64,000 nt of DNA from Helicobacter felistomachi. Its GTDB lineage: Bacteria; Campylobacterota; Campylobacteria; Campylobacterales; Helicobacteraceae. The stretch lies in assembly GCF_030296895.1 (NCBI RefSeq), contig NZ_AP028022.1, positions 1,364,001 to 1,428,000 on the forward strand, read 5' to 3'. Every line of letters begins with the position of its first letter. Within the stretch, counting starts at the first letter, position 1. A program made the translations under genes and the position numbers. Below, piece after piece: positions 38,250 through 47,803 of this stretch. The notes under the pieces are model-generated. The model made no database searches. It had not been told where the DNA came from and was given only the letters and a program-made list of their open reading frames with translations.

Positions 38250-39221
38250 ATGCCCAACAACTTAGCCCACATCGATCAAGTCACGAGCCTGCATAAAAAC
38301 AATGAGTTGCAACTGCTCTGCTTTAGGCTAGGCAAGAACAAGGATTTATACGCGGTCAATGTCTTCAAAATCCGCGAGGTGGTGAAGTACAATGGGAGCT
38401 TAACCATCATCAGCCACGAGCCTAATTCCTTGGTGGAGGGCTTGATCATCATAAGAGAGCTCACCATCCCCCTCATTGACATGAAAAAATGGTTTTACTA
38501 CGACAGCGCCAATAAACAGCGGGATTTGCGCCCTTACCGCATTGAAAAGGCGGAAAATGGCGATGAGATTGTGATGATTTGCGAGTTCTCGCGCTGGACC
38601 ATTGGGGTACGAATCTATGAAGCTGATCGCATTTTAAATAAAAAATGGACAGAGATCGAGCAGAGTGCGGGCGTGGGGGGCAACACGGGCAATTCTAAAT
38701 TAGTCAGCCGTACCCGCTACTTCGATGGGCGGTTGGTGCAAGTCGTGGATATTGAAAAAATGTTGGTGGATGTCTTCCCTTGGATCGAGCAAGAAAGCCA
38801 CGAGGAGTTAGATCAACTCAAGCAACTTTACAGCGATAAAATCGTGCTCTTAGCCGATGACTCACCCAGCGTTTTAAAGACCATGCAGGTGATTTTAGAC
38901 AAGCTAGGCATCAAGCATTTAGACTTTATCAATGGCAAACAGCTGTTAGATTATCTCTTCGACCCACAGACTCTTGTTGAGGAAGTGGGGCTCATCATCA
39001 CTGACCTAGAAATGCCCGAGGCGAGCGGGTTTGAGGTGATTAGACGGGCGAAATTAGACCAACGCACGATCAACATCCCCATTGTAGTCAATTCCTCCAT
39101 GAGCGGGAGCAGCAATGAAGAAATGGCGCGCTCTCTGCACGCCGATGACTTTATCTCCAAGTCCAACCCCCTAGATGTGGAGCGTATTGTCAAACAATTC
39201 ATGCATGTTAGGCCTGCCTAA
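38250..39221 (+). CDS. cheV: Chemotaxis coupling protein CheV (CheW plus receiver)
   Basis: CheV couples chemoreceptors to the CheA kinase and carries a receiver domain that can be phosphorylated. The 323-residue product has an N-terminal CheW-like domain (LLCFRLGKNKDLYAVNVFKI; EGLIIIRELTIPLIDM) and a receiver from about residue 195 (VLLADDSPSVLKTMQVIL), with the phospho-acceptor Asp in IITDLEMPEASGFEV and Lys in DFISKSNP. H. pylori has three CheV proteins; the downstream nspC marks this as the CheV1 (HP0019) position. The stop overlaps the nspC start by 1 nt. Confidence 0.95.
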   Translation: MPNNLAHIDQVTSLHKNNELQLLCFRLGKNKDLYAVNVFKIREVVKYNGSLTIISHEPNSLVEGLIIIRELTIPLIDMKKWFYYDSANKQRDLRPYRIEKAENGDEIVMICEFSRWTIGVRIYEADRILNKKWTEIEQSAGVGGNTGNSKLVSRTRYFDGRLVQVVDIEKMLVDVFPWIEQESHEELDQLKQLYSDKIVLLADDSPSVLKTMQVILDKLGIKHLDFINGKQLLDYLFDPQTLVEEVGLIITDLEMPEASGFEVIRRAKLDQRTINIPIVVNSSMSGSSNEEMARSLHADDFISKSNPLDVERIVKQFMHVRPA

Positions 39222-40420
39222 TGGACTACAACGCCATCCCCTCCCCTTGTTATGTCTTGGATTTAAACAAGCTCAAGGCAAATTTAGCCCTATTAGAGAG
39301 GGTGCAGCAAGAGACACAAATTAAAATCTTATTGGCTCTAAAAGGCTTTGCTTTTTGGCGGTGCTTTGAGTGGGTGAGGGCGAGTTTGTGGGGGTGTTGT
39401 GCGAGTGGGGTGTATGAGGCGGTGCTCGCTTATGAGGAATTTGGCTCAAGGGAGAGCGGTAAAGAAATTTGTATTTTTAGCCCGGGTTTTAAAGAGAGCG
39501 ATATGCAACAGATTTTACCCATTGCTTCGCACATCATTTTTAACTCTTTTAGCCAATACCAACGCTATAAGGACACAATTTTACTCAAAAACCAAAAACT
39601 CCACAATTTAGGACTCTCCCCCATTAAAATGGGCTTAAGGGTCAATCCCCTTTATAGTGAAGTCAGCACCGCCATTTACAACCCCTGTGCCCCCTTTAGC
39701 CGCCTAGGCATCACGCCTACCGCCTTTATTGAGGGCGTGCAAGCATACGGGTTAGAGGGCATTAGCGGCTTGCACTTCCACACGCATTGCGAACAAGATG
39801 CCCCCGCCTTACAAGAAACCTTAAAGCATGTCCAAAAGCACTTTGGGGACACGATTGAAAAAATGGAGTGGATGAACTTTGGAGGCGGACAACACATCAG
39901 CAAAGAGGGCTACAACCTAGAAGTGCTTAAAAACACGATTCACGATTTTAGGGCCAAGTACCCCCACATCCAAGACATTTTTTTAGAGCCCGGGGAGGCG
40001 GTGGGTTGGCAAACGGGTTTTCTGCTTGCCAGCGTCATAGACATTGTGCATAACGAAAAAGACATCGCCATCTTAGACATCAGCATCGCCAATCACATGC
40101 CAGACTGCCTAGAGATGCCCTACACCCCGCAGGTCTTGCACCTAGGTGCTGAGGGCTTAGAGAAAGTGGAGGTTGACCCACAAGGGGGCGTGATGCTGGG
40201 GGGAACGAGTTGTTTGGCGGGCGATTTTATCGGCCCTTATTGCTTTAAAAGCCCCTTACAAGTGGGCGATCGCTTGATTTTTGAAGACATGCTGCATTAC
40301 ACTATTGTGAAAAACAGCACCTTCAACGGGATCGCCCTGCCCTCTTTGGGGCTACTGGACGGGGAATCGTTTAAACTTTTAAAGAGTTTTGAATACGCGG
40401 ATTACAAGGAGCGCAACTAG
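39221..40420 (+). CDS. nspC: Carboxy(nor)spermidine decarboxylase NspC
   Basis: A PLP-dependent, alanine-racemase-fold decarboxylase that makes spermidine or norspermidine from the carboxylated intermediate. The 399-residue product has the PLP lysine in ILLALKGFAFW (about residue 41), HFHTHCEQDAPAL, FGGGQHISKEGYN, EPGEAVGWQTGF and the substrate-site cysteine in GGTSCLAGDFIG. It completes the pathway with the synthase at 10556. The ATG overlaps the cheV stop (TAATG), so translation is coupled to a chemotaxis gene. The convergent prmC gene overlaps its end by 4 nt. Confidence 0.95.
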   Translation: MDYNAIPSPCYVLDLNKLKANLALLERVQQETQIKILLALKGFAFWRCFEWVRASLWGCCASGVYEAVLAYEEFGSRESGKEICIFSPGFKESDMQQILPIASHIIFNSFSQYQRYKDTILLKNQKLHNLGLSPIKMGLRVNPLYSEVSTAIYNPCAPFSRLGITPTAFIEGVQAYGLEGISGLHFHTHCEQDAPALQETLKHVQKHFGDTIEKMEWMNFGGGQHISKEGYNLEVLKNTIHDFRAKYPHIQDIFLEPGEAVGWQTGFLLASVIDIVHNEKDIAILDISIANHMPDCLEMPYTPQVLHLGAEGLEKVEVDPQGGVMLGGTSCLAGDFIGPYCFKSPLQVGDRLIFEDMLHYTIVKNSTFNGIALPSLGLLDGESFKLLKSFEYADYKERN

Positions 40421-41307
40421 ACTTGCCTTGTGGCGACAAAGCCCCGATCTAGCCCAGCGTAGTCGGTGTAAAAATTGGGGTGGTACTTTTGTAAACCCAA
40501 ATGCTCGCTCATGGATGCCTTGTGGTTGTAGCCCATTTCACACGCCAAATACTTGACCCGTTTATTAGCCGCCTCCTCAATCAACACTTTTAAAATCTCA
40601 TCGCCATGCTCGCCCCCATACAGCGCGATCTCCGGCTCGTAGCGCACAGATTCATCTAGAGGGTAATCTAGGGGGACATAGGGGGGGTTGCTGACCACTA
40701 AAGTGCGGGTTTTAATGTCTACACCTTCTAACAGCGAAGTTTGGAACAATTCGATGCGATCTTGCAAATTAAAGGTGCTGATGTTCATGCTCGCCACCTC
40801 TAGAGCATCCATCGATATGTCTGTGGCTAAAATAGAGATTTTAGGATTTGCCATCGCCAAACTTACAGCAATCACGCCACTGCCAATCCCCACTTCTACG
40901 ACACTTCTAATCCCATTGTCTTGGATCAACTTTGAGGCTTGGTTGACTAAAATCTCAGTCTCTGGTCTTGGGATCAACACCCGTTCATCGACAAAAAAGG
41001 TCCGGCCGTAAAAACTCACTTCGTGGGTGATGTACTCAATGGGTTTGCCCTTAGCGCGGACTCTAACCATGTGCATGAAACGCTCAAAGGCAAAGGGGTC
41101 TAACTCTTCTTGGGCATGTATGTGTAAATACACCCGATCCACCCCCAAAATATGGGCTAAGAGCAACTCGGACTCTAAAGCACTGCGTACGCCTTTATCT
41201 CTCAACACTTTCTTGGCTTCGTGAAGGGCCCTTGAAATATTCGTGCTGATGAGACTCGCTTCGTTGACATTCTCTATGGGAGACACACACACCCCCCCGT
41301 CCACCAA
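40417..41307 (-). CDS. prmC: Release-factor glutamine methyltransferase PrmC/HemK
   Basis: Methylates the glutamine of the GGQ motif in peptide chain release factors. The 296-residue reading has an N-terminal helical domain (LESELLLAHILGVDRVYLHI), VLIPRPETEILV, the SAM motif VVEVGIGSGVIAVSLA, the catalytic NPPY (VSNPPYVPLD) and EPEIALYGGEHGDEI. The first 20-25 residues, from the start at 41307, are poorly conserved in the family; a later start near residue 12-25 is possible. It is the only minus-strand gene in this neighbourhood. Confidence 0.93.
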   Translation of the reverse strand: MVDGGVCVSPIENVNEASLISTNISRALHEAKKVLRDKGVRSALESELLLAHILGVDRVYLHIHAQEELDPFAFERFMHMVRVRAKGKPIEYITHEVSFYGRTFFVDERVLIPRPETEILVNQASKLIQDNGIRSVVEVGIGSGVIAVSLAMANPKISILATDISMDALEVASMNISTFNLQDRIELFQTSLLEGVDIKTRTLVVSNPPYVPLDYPLDESVRYEPEIALYGGEHGDEILKVLIEEAANKRVKYLACEMGYNHKASMSEHLGLQKYHPNFYTDYAGLDRGFVATRQV

Positions 41308-41429
41308 AGCGCAAAAGAGGCTTGACTTTTATTAAAAAACACCCTAGCACCTACTTTAAAATTTAGCGTGCCATTGTACCCTAAACAACCTTATATCTGT
41401 TTAAGGGGCTTATTTTTATAAGATTTGGG

Positions 41430-41435
41430 TATAAT
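41430..41435 (+). promoter_or_regulatory. -10 promoter element (TATAAT) for the ddl operon
   Basis: TATAAT lies 41 nt upstream of the ddl GTG at 41476, in the spacer divergent from prmC. AAGGATG provides a ribosome site at about 41464. The downstream genes to prs (46155), and probably through mnmA, are tightly packed, so this could serve a long transcript. Confidence 0.5.
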
Positions 41436-41475
41436 GGGGCTTTTTCTTAAGGTCGTTGTTGCAAGGATGATTTAA

Positions 41476-42519
41476 GTGGAGTATGGGCTATTGTTTGGCG
41501 GTAAGAGTTTTGAGCACGAAATCAGCATTGTGAGTGCGATCGCGCTTAAAGAGGTGTTGGGCGCGTCAATCAAGGCTTTTATCTTTTTAGATGGGATGCA
41601 TAAATTCTATTTGATCGAGCCTAAAGACATGCGTGCGCAATTCTTTTCCAGTGGGCAGTATAAGAAATGCCCCGAGCTCACTTTAAAAATGCACGGCTTT
41701 TACACGCAGGGCTTTTTAGCTTCTAAAAAAGTTGCTTTTGCCACGCTCATTAATTTGATTCATGGGGCAGATGGTGAGGATGGCAAGATCGCCTCTTTGC
41801 TGGACTTTTTTGGTGTGAAATTCATCGGCCCTAGAGTGGAGGCAAGCGTTTTAAGTTTTAACAAGCACTTCACCAAAATGCTTGCCAAAGAAAAGGGCGT
41901 GAATGCCTTGCCCTATGTGTTTTTAGACCATCACAACAAACACGCCCTAAAATCCATGGGCTATCCCTTGATTGTCAAGCCCAACCGCCTAGGCAGCTCT
42001 CTTGGCATTGGGGTGATTAAAGAGGATCGCGAGGCTGCCTTTGTCTTAGACGAGGTCTTTGAGTTTGACAGTGAAGTCTTGATCGAGCCCTTTAAAGAGG
42101 GGGTTAAAGAGTACAATCTGGCCGGGTGCAAAATCCAAGAGAAGGGCGAAAGCGTCTTTGTTTTCTCCACCATTGAAGAGCCTCAAAAGAAGGATTTTTT
42201 AAGCTTTGATCAAAAGTATTTGGACTTTGGGCGCACCGCTAAGGTGGCAAAAGCCGATCTTAGCCCGGCCCTAGAGGACAAAATGCACGCCATCTTTAAG
42301 GCTCTTTACGATCCGCTGTTTGTGGGGGCGATCATTAGGTGCGACTTCTTTGTGATCGACAATGAGGTCTATTTAAACGAGATCAACCCCATTCCCGGTA
42401 GCCTCGCCCACTATCTCTTTGAAGACTTTAGCCATATCCTAGAATGTTTAGAACTCCCCAAGCCCACCCCCATCCCCATCACCTATAACTACATCCACCA
42501 AATCCAAAAAGCCAAGTGA
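41476..42519 (+). CDS. ddl: D-alanine-D-alanine ligase
   Basis: An ATP-grasp enzyme that makes D-Ala-D-Ala for peptidoglycan. The GTG start encodes MEYGLLFGGKSFEHEISIVSA, the conserved glycine-rich N-terminus. Further motifs are LIHGADGEDGKIASLLDFFG, VKPNRLGSSLGIGVI, LIEPFKEGVKEYNLA and YLNEINPIPGSLAHYLF (metal ligands). At 347 residues it equals the H. pylori length I recall. It is followed by the hydrolase gene whose ATG overlaps its stop. Confidence 0.96.
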   Translation: MEYGLLFGGKSFEHEISIVSAIALKEVLGASIKAFIFLDGMHKFYLIEPKDMRAQFFSSGQYKKCPELTLKMHGFYTQGFLASKKVAFATLINLIHGADGEDGKIASLLDFFGVKFIGPRVEASVLSFNKHFTKMLAKEKGVNALPYVFLDHHNKHALKSMGYPLIVKPNRLGSSLGIGVIKEDREAAFVLDEVFEFDSEVLIEPFKEGVKEYNLAGCKIQEKGESVFVFSTIEEPQKKDFLSFDQKYLDFGRTAKVAKADLSPALEDKMHAIFKALYDPLFVGAIIRCDFFVIDNEVYLNEINPIPGSLAHYLFEDFSHILECLELPKPTPIPITYNYIHQIQKAK

Positions 42520-43256
42520 TGGCTAAACGCACCATCTCTTACAAGGGAGTAGATTTTGAGATCGCCTACGATTTTTGCGATCATAAAGCTCCAAAAAATC
42601 TTCTCATCTTGCATGGTTGGGGCAGCTCTAAAGAACTCATGCAACTAGCCTTTAAGTCTCATTTTCAAGCCTTTAACCACTTCTACCTAGATTTGCCCGG
42701 CTTTGGTAAAAGCCCCAATCACACCTTTTTAACCCCCCTAGATTATGCCAAGATCGTGGACGCGTTTTGCCGCTCTTTGCAAGTGGAAATCAACACTGCC
42801 ATGGGGCACAGCTTTGGGGGCAAGGTTGCTCTGCTGTGTGAGAGCCTGTATCTCATCCTTCTTAGCAGTGCGGGGATTTTAATGCCTAAGCCCTTTAAAA
42901 CCCGCTTGAAAATCAAATTTGCCAAAGCCTTAAAGTCCATCGGGCTTAAAAAAGCCCTAAGCCTGCTTAGAAGCAAAGACGCAGACAACCTCAACCCCGC
43001 CATGTATGAAACCTTTAAATACACGGTACAAGAGGACTTTAGCCCCGCGTTTCAAGCTTGCACGAAAAAGACCTTGATTGTGTGGGGGCAAGAGGACATG
43101 GCCACGCCCCTAGAAGCGGGGCAACAAATCGTCTCCTTAATGCCAACAAACCGCTTTGTAGTGCTTAAAGGGGATCATTACTTTTTTCTCAAGCAGGGAG
43201 CACGGGTGGAAGGGGAATTTTTGCAATGTTTAAAAGAGTGGGGTGAAGTATGCTAG
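42519..43256 (+). CDS. Alpha/beta-hydrolase family protein
   Basis: A 245-residue alpha/beta-hydrolase. It has the oxyanion-hole motif LILHGWGSSKEL, the nucleophile elbow GHSFGGKVA (about residue 92) and a late TLIVWGQEDMATPLEAGQQ with the catalytic Asp, then GDHYFFL with the catalytic His. The substrate is unknown. Older annotations call the H. pylori equivalent (HP0739) a 2-hydroxy-6-oxohepta-2,4-dienoate hydrolase, which should not be taken literally. Its location between ddl and murF hints at a cell-wall link but proves nothing. Confidence 0.85.
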   Translation: MAKRTISYKGVDFEIAYDFCDHKAPKNLLILHGWGSSKELMQLAFKSHFQAFNHFYLDLPGFGKSPNHTFLTPLDYAKIVDAFCRSLQVEINTAMGHSFGGKVALLCESLYLILLSSAGILMPKPFKTRLKIKFAKALKSIGLKKALSLLRSKDADNLNPAMYETFKYTVQEDFSPAFQACTKKTLIVWGQEDMATPLEAGQQIVSLMPTNRFVVLKGDHYFFLKQGARVEGEFLQCLKEWGEVC

Positions 43257-44715
43257 ACACATTAAGATGGATGGCCCTTTGGGGCTTTATTTTGGGCTTG
43301 AATTACTACCTAATCACTTTGTTGCAGTGGTACAATTACAGCTTTGCTAGAGTGCTCACCAAGCACCACAAGCGGCGTTGGCACCTGTTGCACGCCTTTT
43401 TACCCCTAGCAGTTTTTGTCATGACCCAGCTTAAGGGGTGGGATTTGGCGTTCATGGTCTATGTGGGGGCCGTGCAGCTACCCGCCCTACTCATTTGGCG
43501 CATGCGCCTAGACAAGCCCTTGGTTTTCACCCCCAGGGTGGTGCGCTTTTTTGCGCTTTTATTGCTTTTTTATCTACGGACGCGCTGTTAGCCCACGCCT
43601 ACAACCAAAGTTTTTTTGGGTTGTATCTCTTATTGATCGCGCTCGTACACACCGCCTACATAGCCCTTGAGAGTTTGATCTCTAAGGGCTATGTCCGCCT
43701 TGCTAAGGATAAACTAAGGCGCATGAAGGATTTACAAATCATCGCCATCACGGGCAGCTTTGGCAAAACCAGCGTGAAAAACTACCTTTACCAAATGTTG
43801 CAAAGCCGCTATAAAATCTACAGCTCACTAGGCAGTGTCAACACACTTTTAGGCCTAAGTCAGGACATCAACAACAATCTAGAAGAGAGCGCGACTCTCT
43901 ACATCGCTGAAGCCGGAGCGCGCCAAAAGGGCGACATCAAGGCGATCTCTAAACTCCTAGCCCATCACTACGCCATCATCACCGAGATCGGCAACCAACA
44001 CATTGAGTATTTTAAAAACATAGACAACATCTACCAAACCAAGGCCGAGATTTTGCAATCTTCCCGCCTCATCCGCGCCTTTTGCCACGAAAACAACCCC
44101 CTAGAACCCTTTTATGGCGGAATCGAAAACCGCATCCAGCCCTACCCCGGGCAAGTGCGCTCTGTGGTTGCCAATTTAGAGGGGACCAGCTTTGAGCTCT
44201 TTTTAGACAATAAATGGACTCCCTTTGAAACCAAGATCCTCGGGGCGTTCAATGTGGATAACATCGCCCTAGCGGTGCTAGTAGGGCGTTACTTTGAGCT
44301 TGCCACCGAACAACTCCAGCGGCTCGTGTCTAAATTAAAACCCGTGCCCCACCGCCTGCACCCCCTGCATTTAAACGACAAATTCATCATCGACGATGGC
44401 TTCAATGGCAATTTAAAGGGCATGTTAGAAAGCGTGCGCCTAGCTAGCCTATATCCGGGGCGCAAGGTGATTGTTACGCCGGGCTTGGTAGAAAGCGATA
44501 CAGAGTCTAACATCACGCTAGCGCAGGCCATTGAAGAGGTGTTTGACATCGTGGTGGTTACAGGAGAACTCAACGCCGAGCTTTTCACCAAGCACTTAAA
44601 CCGCCCCCAGAAGGTGTTCTTGCAGGATAAAAGCCAGTTGGAGCAGGTGTTGCAAACCATCACCTTTGCCAAAGATTTGATCTTGTTTGCCAACGATGCC
44701 CCCAATTACATTTAA
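43250..44715 (+). pseudogene. murF: UDP-MurNAc-tripeptide-D-Ala-D-Ala ligase MurF (single frameshift)
   Basis: Adds D-Ala-D-Ala to the UDP-MurNAc tripeptide. The N-terminal part (43250-43575) is unusually hydrophobic, with several membrane-like segments (LWGFILGLNYYLITLLQWYN, FFALLLLF), as in other epsilonproteobacterial MurF. The ligase part has the P-loop IIAITGSFGKTSVKNYL, YIAEAGARQKGDIKAI, GNQHIEYF and FIIDDGFNGNLKGM. The frame breaks in a T6 run at about 43565-43571; one more T gives LLLLFLSTDALLAHAY. Repaired length is about 488 residues. The gene is normally essential, so the lesion is probably a base-call error. Confidence 0.9.
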
Positions 44716-44724
44716 GGAGCTGTG

Positions 44725-45219
44725 ATGGATCATTTATACGCCCCATGGCGCAGCCCCTACCTCGTGGGAGAAAACGCGCCTGCATGCGTCTTTTGCGCCA
44801 TTAGCCAGAACCCTAAAGACGACCTTAAAAACCATGTGCTTTTTAGGGATTCTCTGTGTTTTGTGGTGATGAATCGTTACCCCTACACTCCCGGGCATTT
44901 CATGGTGATCCCACACACCCACCAAGACAGCCCTGAAGGCTTGGGACTAGAGTTGTGGCTGCATCTACAAAAGCGCTTGTATGAGGGGGTACAGTTACTC
45001 TATGCCTTTGGAGCACAGGGCGTGAATTTGGGCTTTAACATCAAAGATGTGGCGGGGGCGGGCATCGCACCGCATTTGCACGGGCACTTGGTCCCCCGCT
45101 TTGCCAAGGACACGAATTTTATGACAAGCATCGCCCAAACCCGTGTTTATGGAGTAGATTTTGAAAAGATTTACAGCACGCTTCAAGCAAAAGCGGTGGA
45201 TTATTTTACAGGAGTTTGA
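44725..45219 (+). CDS. HIT-family nucleotide-binding protein
   Basis: A 164-residue histidine-triad protein. The C-terminal triad is visible in PHLHGHLVPR. The N-terminus has a zinc-type CVFCAIS, and VVMNRYPYTPGHFMVIPHTH follows. HIT proteins hydrolyse or transfer nucleotidyl groups; this branch resembles AP4A phosphorylase-like HIT hydrolases. The ATG at 44725 follows AAGGAGCTGTG. It is the next to last gene of the ddl-prs block, matching HP0741 as I recall. Confidence 0.88.
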   Translation: MDHLYAPWRSPYLVGENAPACVFCAISQNPKDDLKNHVLFRDSLCFVVMNRYPYTPGHFMVIPHTHQDSPEGLGLELWLHLQKRLYEGVQLLYAFGAQGVNLGFNIKDVAGAGIAPHLHGHLVPRFAKDTNFMTSIAQTRVYGVDFEKIYSTLQAKAVDYFTGV

Positions 45220-46155
45220 ATGAAAACGCGCAGTTTTAAAATCTTTAGCGGGAGTGCGCACCCGAGTTTTAGCAAGGAAGTGGCAAGGCATTTAAATGTG
45301 GGCTTGTCTAAGGCGATTTTGGGGCATTTTAGCGACGGGGAGATCAATGTGCAAATCAGCGAGTCGGTTAGGGGGCGTGATGTGTGTATTGTCCAGCCCA
45401 CTTGCGCCCCGGTGAACGACAACCTCATGGAGCTTTTAATCATGGTGGACGCGCTCAAGCGCAGCAGCGCTAACTCGATCACCGCCGTGATCCCCTATTT
45501 TGGCTACGCCAGACAAGATCGCAAAGCCGCCCCTAGAGTGCCCATCAGTGCTAAACTTGTGGCGGATTTAATGCAGACCGTGCAGATCGATCGAATCATC
45601 ACCATGGACTTGCACGCCGGGCAAATTCAAGGCTTTTTTAATATCCCCGTAGATAATCTCTACGGCTCGATCGTCTTTAGGGATTATATTTTATCGCGGG
45701 CGTTTAAAAACCCCATTGTGGCTAGCCCGGACATTGGAGGGGTTTCAAGAGCTAGGTATTTTGCCAGCCAAATGGGGTTAGATTTAGTCATTGTGGATAA
45801 ACGCCGTGAGCGGGCGAATGAAGCCGAAGTGATGAATATCATCGGAGATGTCCATAAGCGCGATGTGATTTTGATCGATGACATGGTCGACACCGCCGGG
45901 ACCATTTGCAAGGCGGCGGCGATGTTGAAGGCTAGGGGGGCGCACTCGGTGATGGCAATAGGCACGCATGCAGTGCTGAGTGGCAACGCCATTAAACGCA
46001 TTCAAGAGAGTGCGCTCGATGAGGTGGTGGTGAGCAATTCGATCCCACATAAGGGCAACCATGCCAAAATCACGGTGCTAAGTGTGGCCCCCTTGTTTGC
46101 TGAGGTGATCCGCAGGATTTACCACAACGAGAGCGTGCATTCGCTCTTTATGTGA
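45220..46155 (+). CDS. prs: Ribose-phosphate pyrophosphokinase
   Basis: Makes PRPP from ribose 5-phosphate and ATP, the donor for the apt reaction and for purine, pyrimidine and NAD synthesis. The 311-residue product has FSDGEINVQISESVRGRDV, PYFGYARQDRKAAPRVPISA, DLHAGQIQGFF and the PRPP loop RDVILIDDMVDTAGTICKAA. The length is standard. It begins directly after the HIT gene and is followed at 12 nt by purA. Confidence 0.97.
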   Translation: MKTRSFKIFSGSAHPSFSKEVARHLNVGLSKAILGHFSDGEINVQISESVRGRDVCIVQPTCAPVNDNLMELLIMVDALKRSSANSITAVIPYFGYARQDRKAAPRVPISAKLVADLMQTVQIDRIITMDLHAGQIQGFFNIPVDNLYGSIVFRDYILSRAFKNPIVASPDIGGVSRARYFASQMGLDLVIVDKRRERANEAEVMNIIGDVHKRDVILIDDMVDTAGTICKAAAMLKARGAHSVMAIGTHAVLSGNAIKRIQESALDEVVVSNSIPHKGNHAKITVLSVAPLFAEVIRRIYHNESVHSLFM

Positions 46156-46166
46156 AAGGAAATGAA

Positions 46167-47372
46167 ATGGCTGATATAGTTGTGGGGGTGCAGTGGGGCG
46201 ATGAGGGCAAGGGTAAATTAGTGGACCGCCTAGCCCCCAATTACGAGTTTGTGGTGCGCTTTCAAGGCGGACACAATGCGGGGCACACGATCGTCGCAGA
46301 TGGGAAAACCCACGCCCTGCACTTGATCCCCTCGGGTGTATTATATCCGCAGTGCAAAAATGTGATCGGCAATGGCGTGGTGGTGGCTTTGGATGCTTTG
46401 GTGGAGGAAATGAAGCCCTTTGGAGATTTAAAGGAACGGCTGTTTGTGAGCGATCGAGCACATTTGATCTTGCCCCACCACCCCATGCAAGATGTCCGCA
46501 CTGAGAACACGCAAAGCGCGATCGGCACGACCAAAAAGGGCATCGGGCCGGCTTATCAAGACAAGGTCGGGCGTGTAGGGCTTAGGGTGGGGGATTTAAG
46601 AGAGCCCAAACGCCTAAAAGACAAGCTCGCCCACCACTTGAGCGCACACGCCAACACCCCAGACTTACCCACGCTAGATGCCCTTGAGGATTATTTGATG
46701 TCCTATGCGCCCAAAGTGCTGCCCTACATCACCGACACCACCGCCCTTTTATGGGAGGCCATAGATCGAGGGCAAAAGATTTTACTAGAGGGCGCACAGG
46801 GGAGCATGCTCGATGTGGATTTTGGCACTTACCCTTTTGTAACTAGCTCCACTACCATAGCAGCGGGGGCGTGCAGTGGGAGCGGACTGAGTGTTAAAGA
46901 CATTGATAAAATCATCGGGGTGGCTAAGGCGTATTGCACCCGTGTGGGGTTAGGGCCCTTTCCCACCGAGGACTTAGGGCAGGTGGGGGCGCATTTAAGA
47001 GAAAAGGGGCATGAGTATGGCACAACCACAAATAGAGCTAGACGGTGCGGGTATTTTGACGCGGTGGCGGTCAAATACGCTTGCCGACTCAATGGGTGCA
47101 GCGAACTTGCCTTAATGAAACTCGATGTCCTGGATGGCCTAGAGGAAATTTTAGTGGGCGTTGGCTATGAGGACGCACACCCCAGTTTAGAGGGGGCAAA
47201 GCCCCTTTACAAGCGCTTTAAGGGATGGGAGCGCAGCGCAGGCGTGAGCGATTTTAACGCCCTGCCTAAAGAAGCGCAAGACTATATCCTCGCCTTGCAA
47301 GAACTCATTGGGGTGAAAATCGGGGTGGTGTCTACCAGCCCGCAGCGCGAAAACATGGTGTTGTTGCCATGA
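46167..47372 (+). CDS. purA: Adenylosuccinate synthetase
   Basis: A GTP-dependent enzyme that converts IMP and aspartate to adenylosuccinate, the first committed AMP step. The start is set at MADIVVGVQWGDEGKGKLVD (ATG 46167), with AAAGGA upstream; the longer GTG reading adds five unlikely residues. Motifs include VVRFQGGHNAGHTI, GIGPAYQDKVGRVGLRV and EYGTTTNRARRCGYFD. At 401 residues it is slightly shorter than the E. coli enzyme, typical of the group. It overlaps the fliJ-like gene by 4 nt. Confidence 0.97.
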   Translation: MADIVVGVQWGDEGKGKLVDRLAPNYEFVVRFQGGHNAGHTIVADGKTHALHLIPSGVLYPQCKNVIGNGVVVALDALVEEMKPFGDLKERLFVSDRAHLILPHHPMQDVRTENTQSAIGTTKKGIGPAYQDKVGRVGLRVGDLREPKRLKDKLAHHLSAHANTPDLPTLDALEDYLMSYAPKVLPYITDTTALLWEAIDRGQKILLEGAQGSMLDVDFGTYPFVTSSTTIAAGACSGSGLSVKDIDKIIGVAKAYCTRVGLGPFPTEDLGQVGAHLREKGHEYGTTTNRARRCGYFDAVAVKYACRLNGCSELALMKLDVLDGLEEILVGVGYEDAHPSLEGAKPLYKRFKGWERSAGVSDFNALPKEAQDYILALQELIGVKIGVVSTSPQRENMVLLP

Positions 47373-47803
47373 ACTTAAAGACCTTTAAAGCTCTCGTGCA
47401 GGCCAAAAAACAAGCCATGCAACGCTGCGAGGCCGATATTGCCGCTAACCTTGCCAAAATCCACGCCAAGCAAGAGGAACAACAGGATTTGCTAGGGGAA
47501 CTAAACACCCTAAGCGTGCCCGCTAAGGCCAACATGGCCGCTTTTGCCCAGTGCAACAGCCTAAAAAAGAACTACCTATATGCCATCGATCAAGTGGGGC
47601 TAGAAATCAGCGAGCTTAAGAACATAGACACCCACTTAAGGGAACTCTACAAAAATGCGTGCATTGAATACGAGAAGTTGCAGTATTTATACACCCTAGA
47701 GCTCAAGAAAAGGGCGCAAAAGCTTGAAAAAGAAGAGGCAAAACAAATGGACGCGATCGGGGCTGAGGTCTTTTATCAAAAACAAAAGGCACGCCGTGCG
47801 TAG
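47369..47803 (+). CDS. FliJ-like flagellar protein (HP0256 type)
   Basis: A 144-residue, almost entirely helical, charged coiled-coil protein. FliJ is a soluble part of the flagellar export ATPase complex. No enzyme motifs are present, as expected. The identification rests on the coiled-coil character and on position: purA is upstream and a MotE-like gene is downstream, the HP0255-HP0257 arrangement I recall, in which HP0256 was described as FliJ-like. The start overlaps the purA stop by 4 nt and the 3' end overlaps the next gene by 8 nt. Confidence 0.72.
   Translation: MNLKTFKALVQAKKQAMQRCEADIAANLAKIHAKQEEQQDLLGELNTLSVPAKANMAAFAQCNSLKKNYLYAIDQVGLEISELKNIDTHLRELYKNACIEYEKLQYLYTLELKKRAQKLEKEEAKQMDAIGAEVFYQKQKARRA

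Noticed and set aside
47724-47795. Longer reading of the MotE-like protein from 47724
   Set aside because: These codons overlap the fliJ-like gene in another frame and would put a charged segment before the signal peptide.
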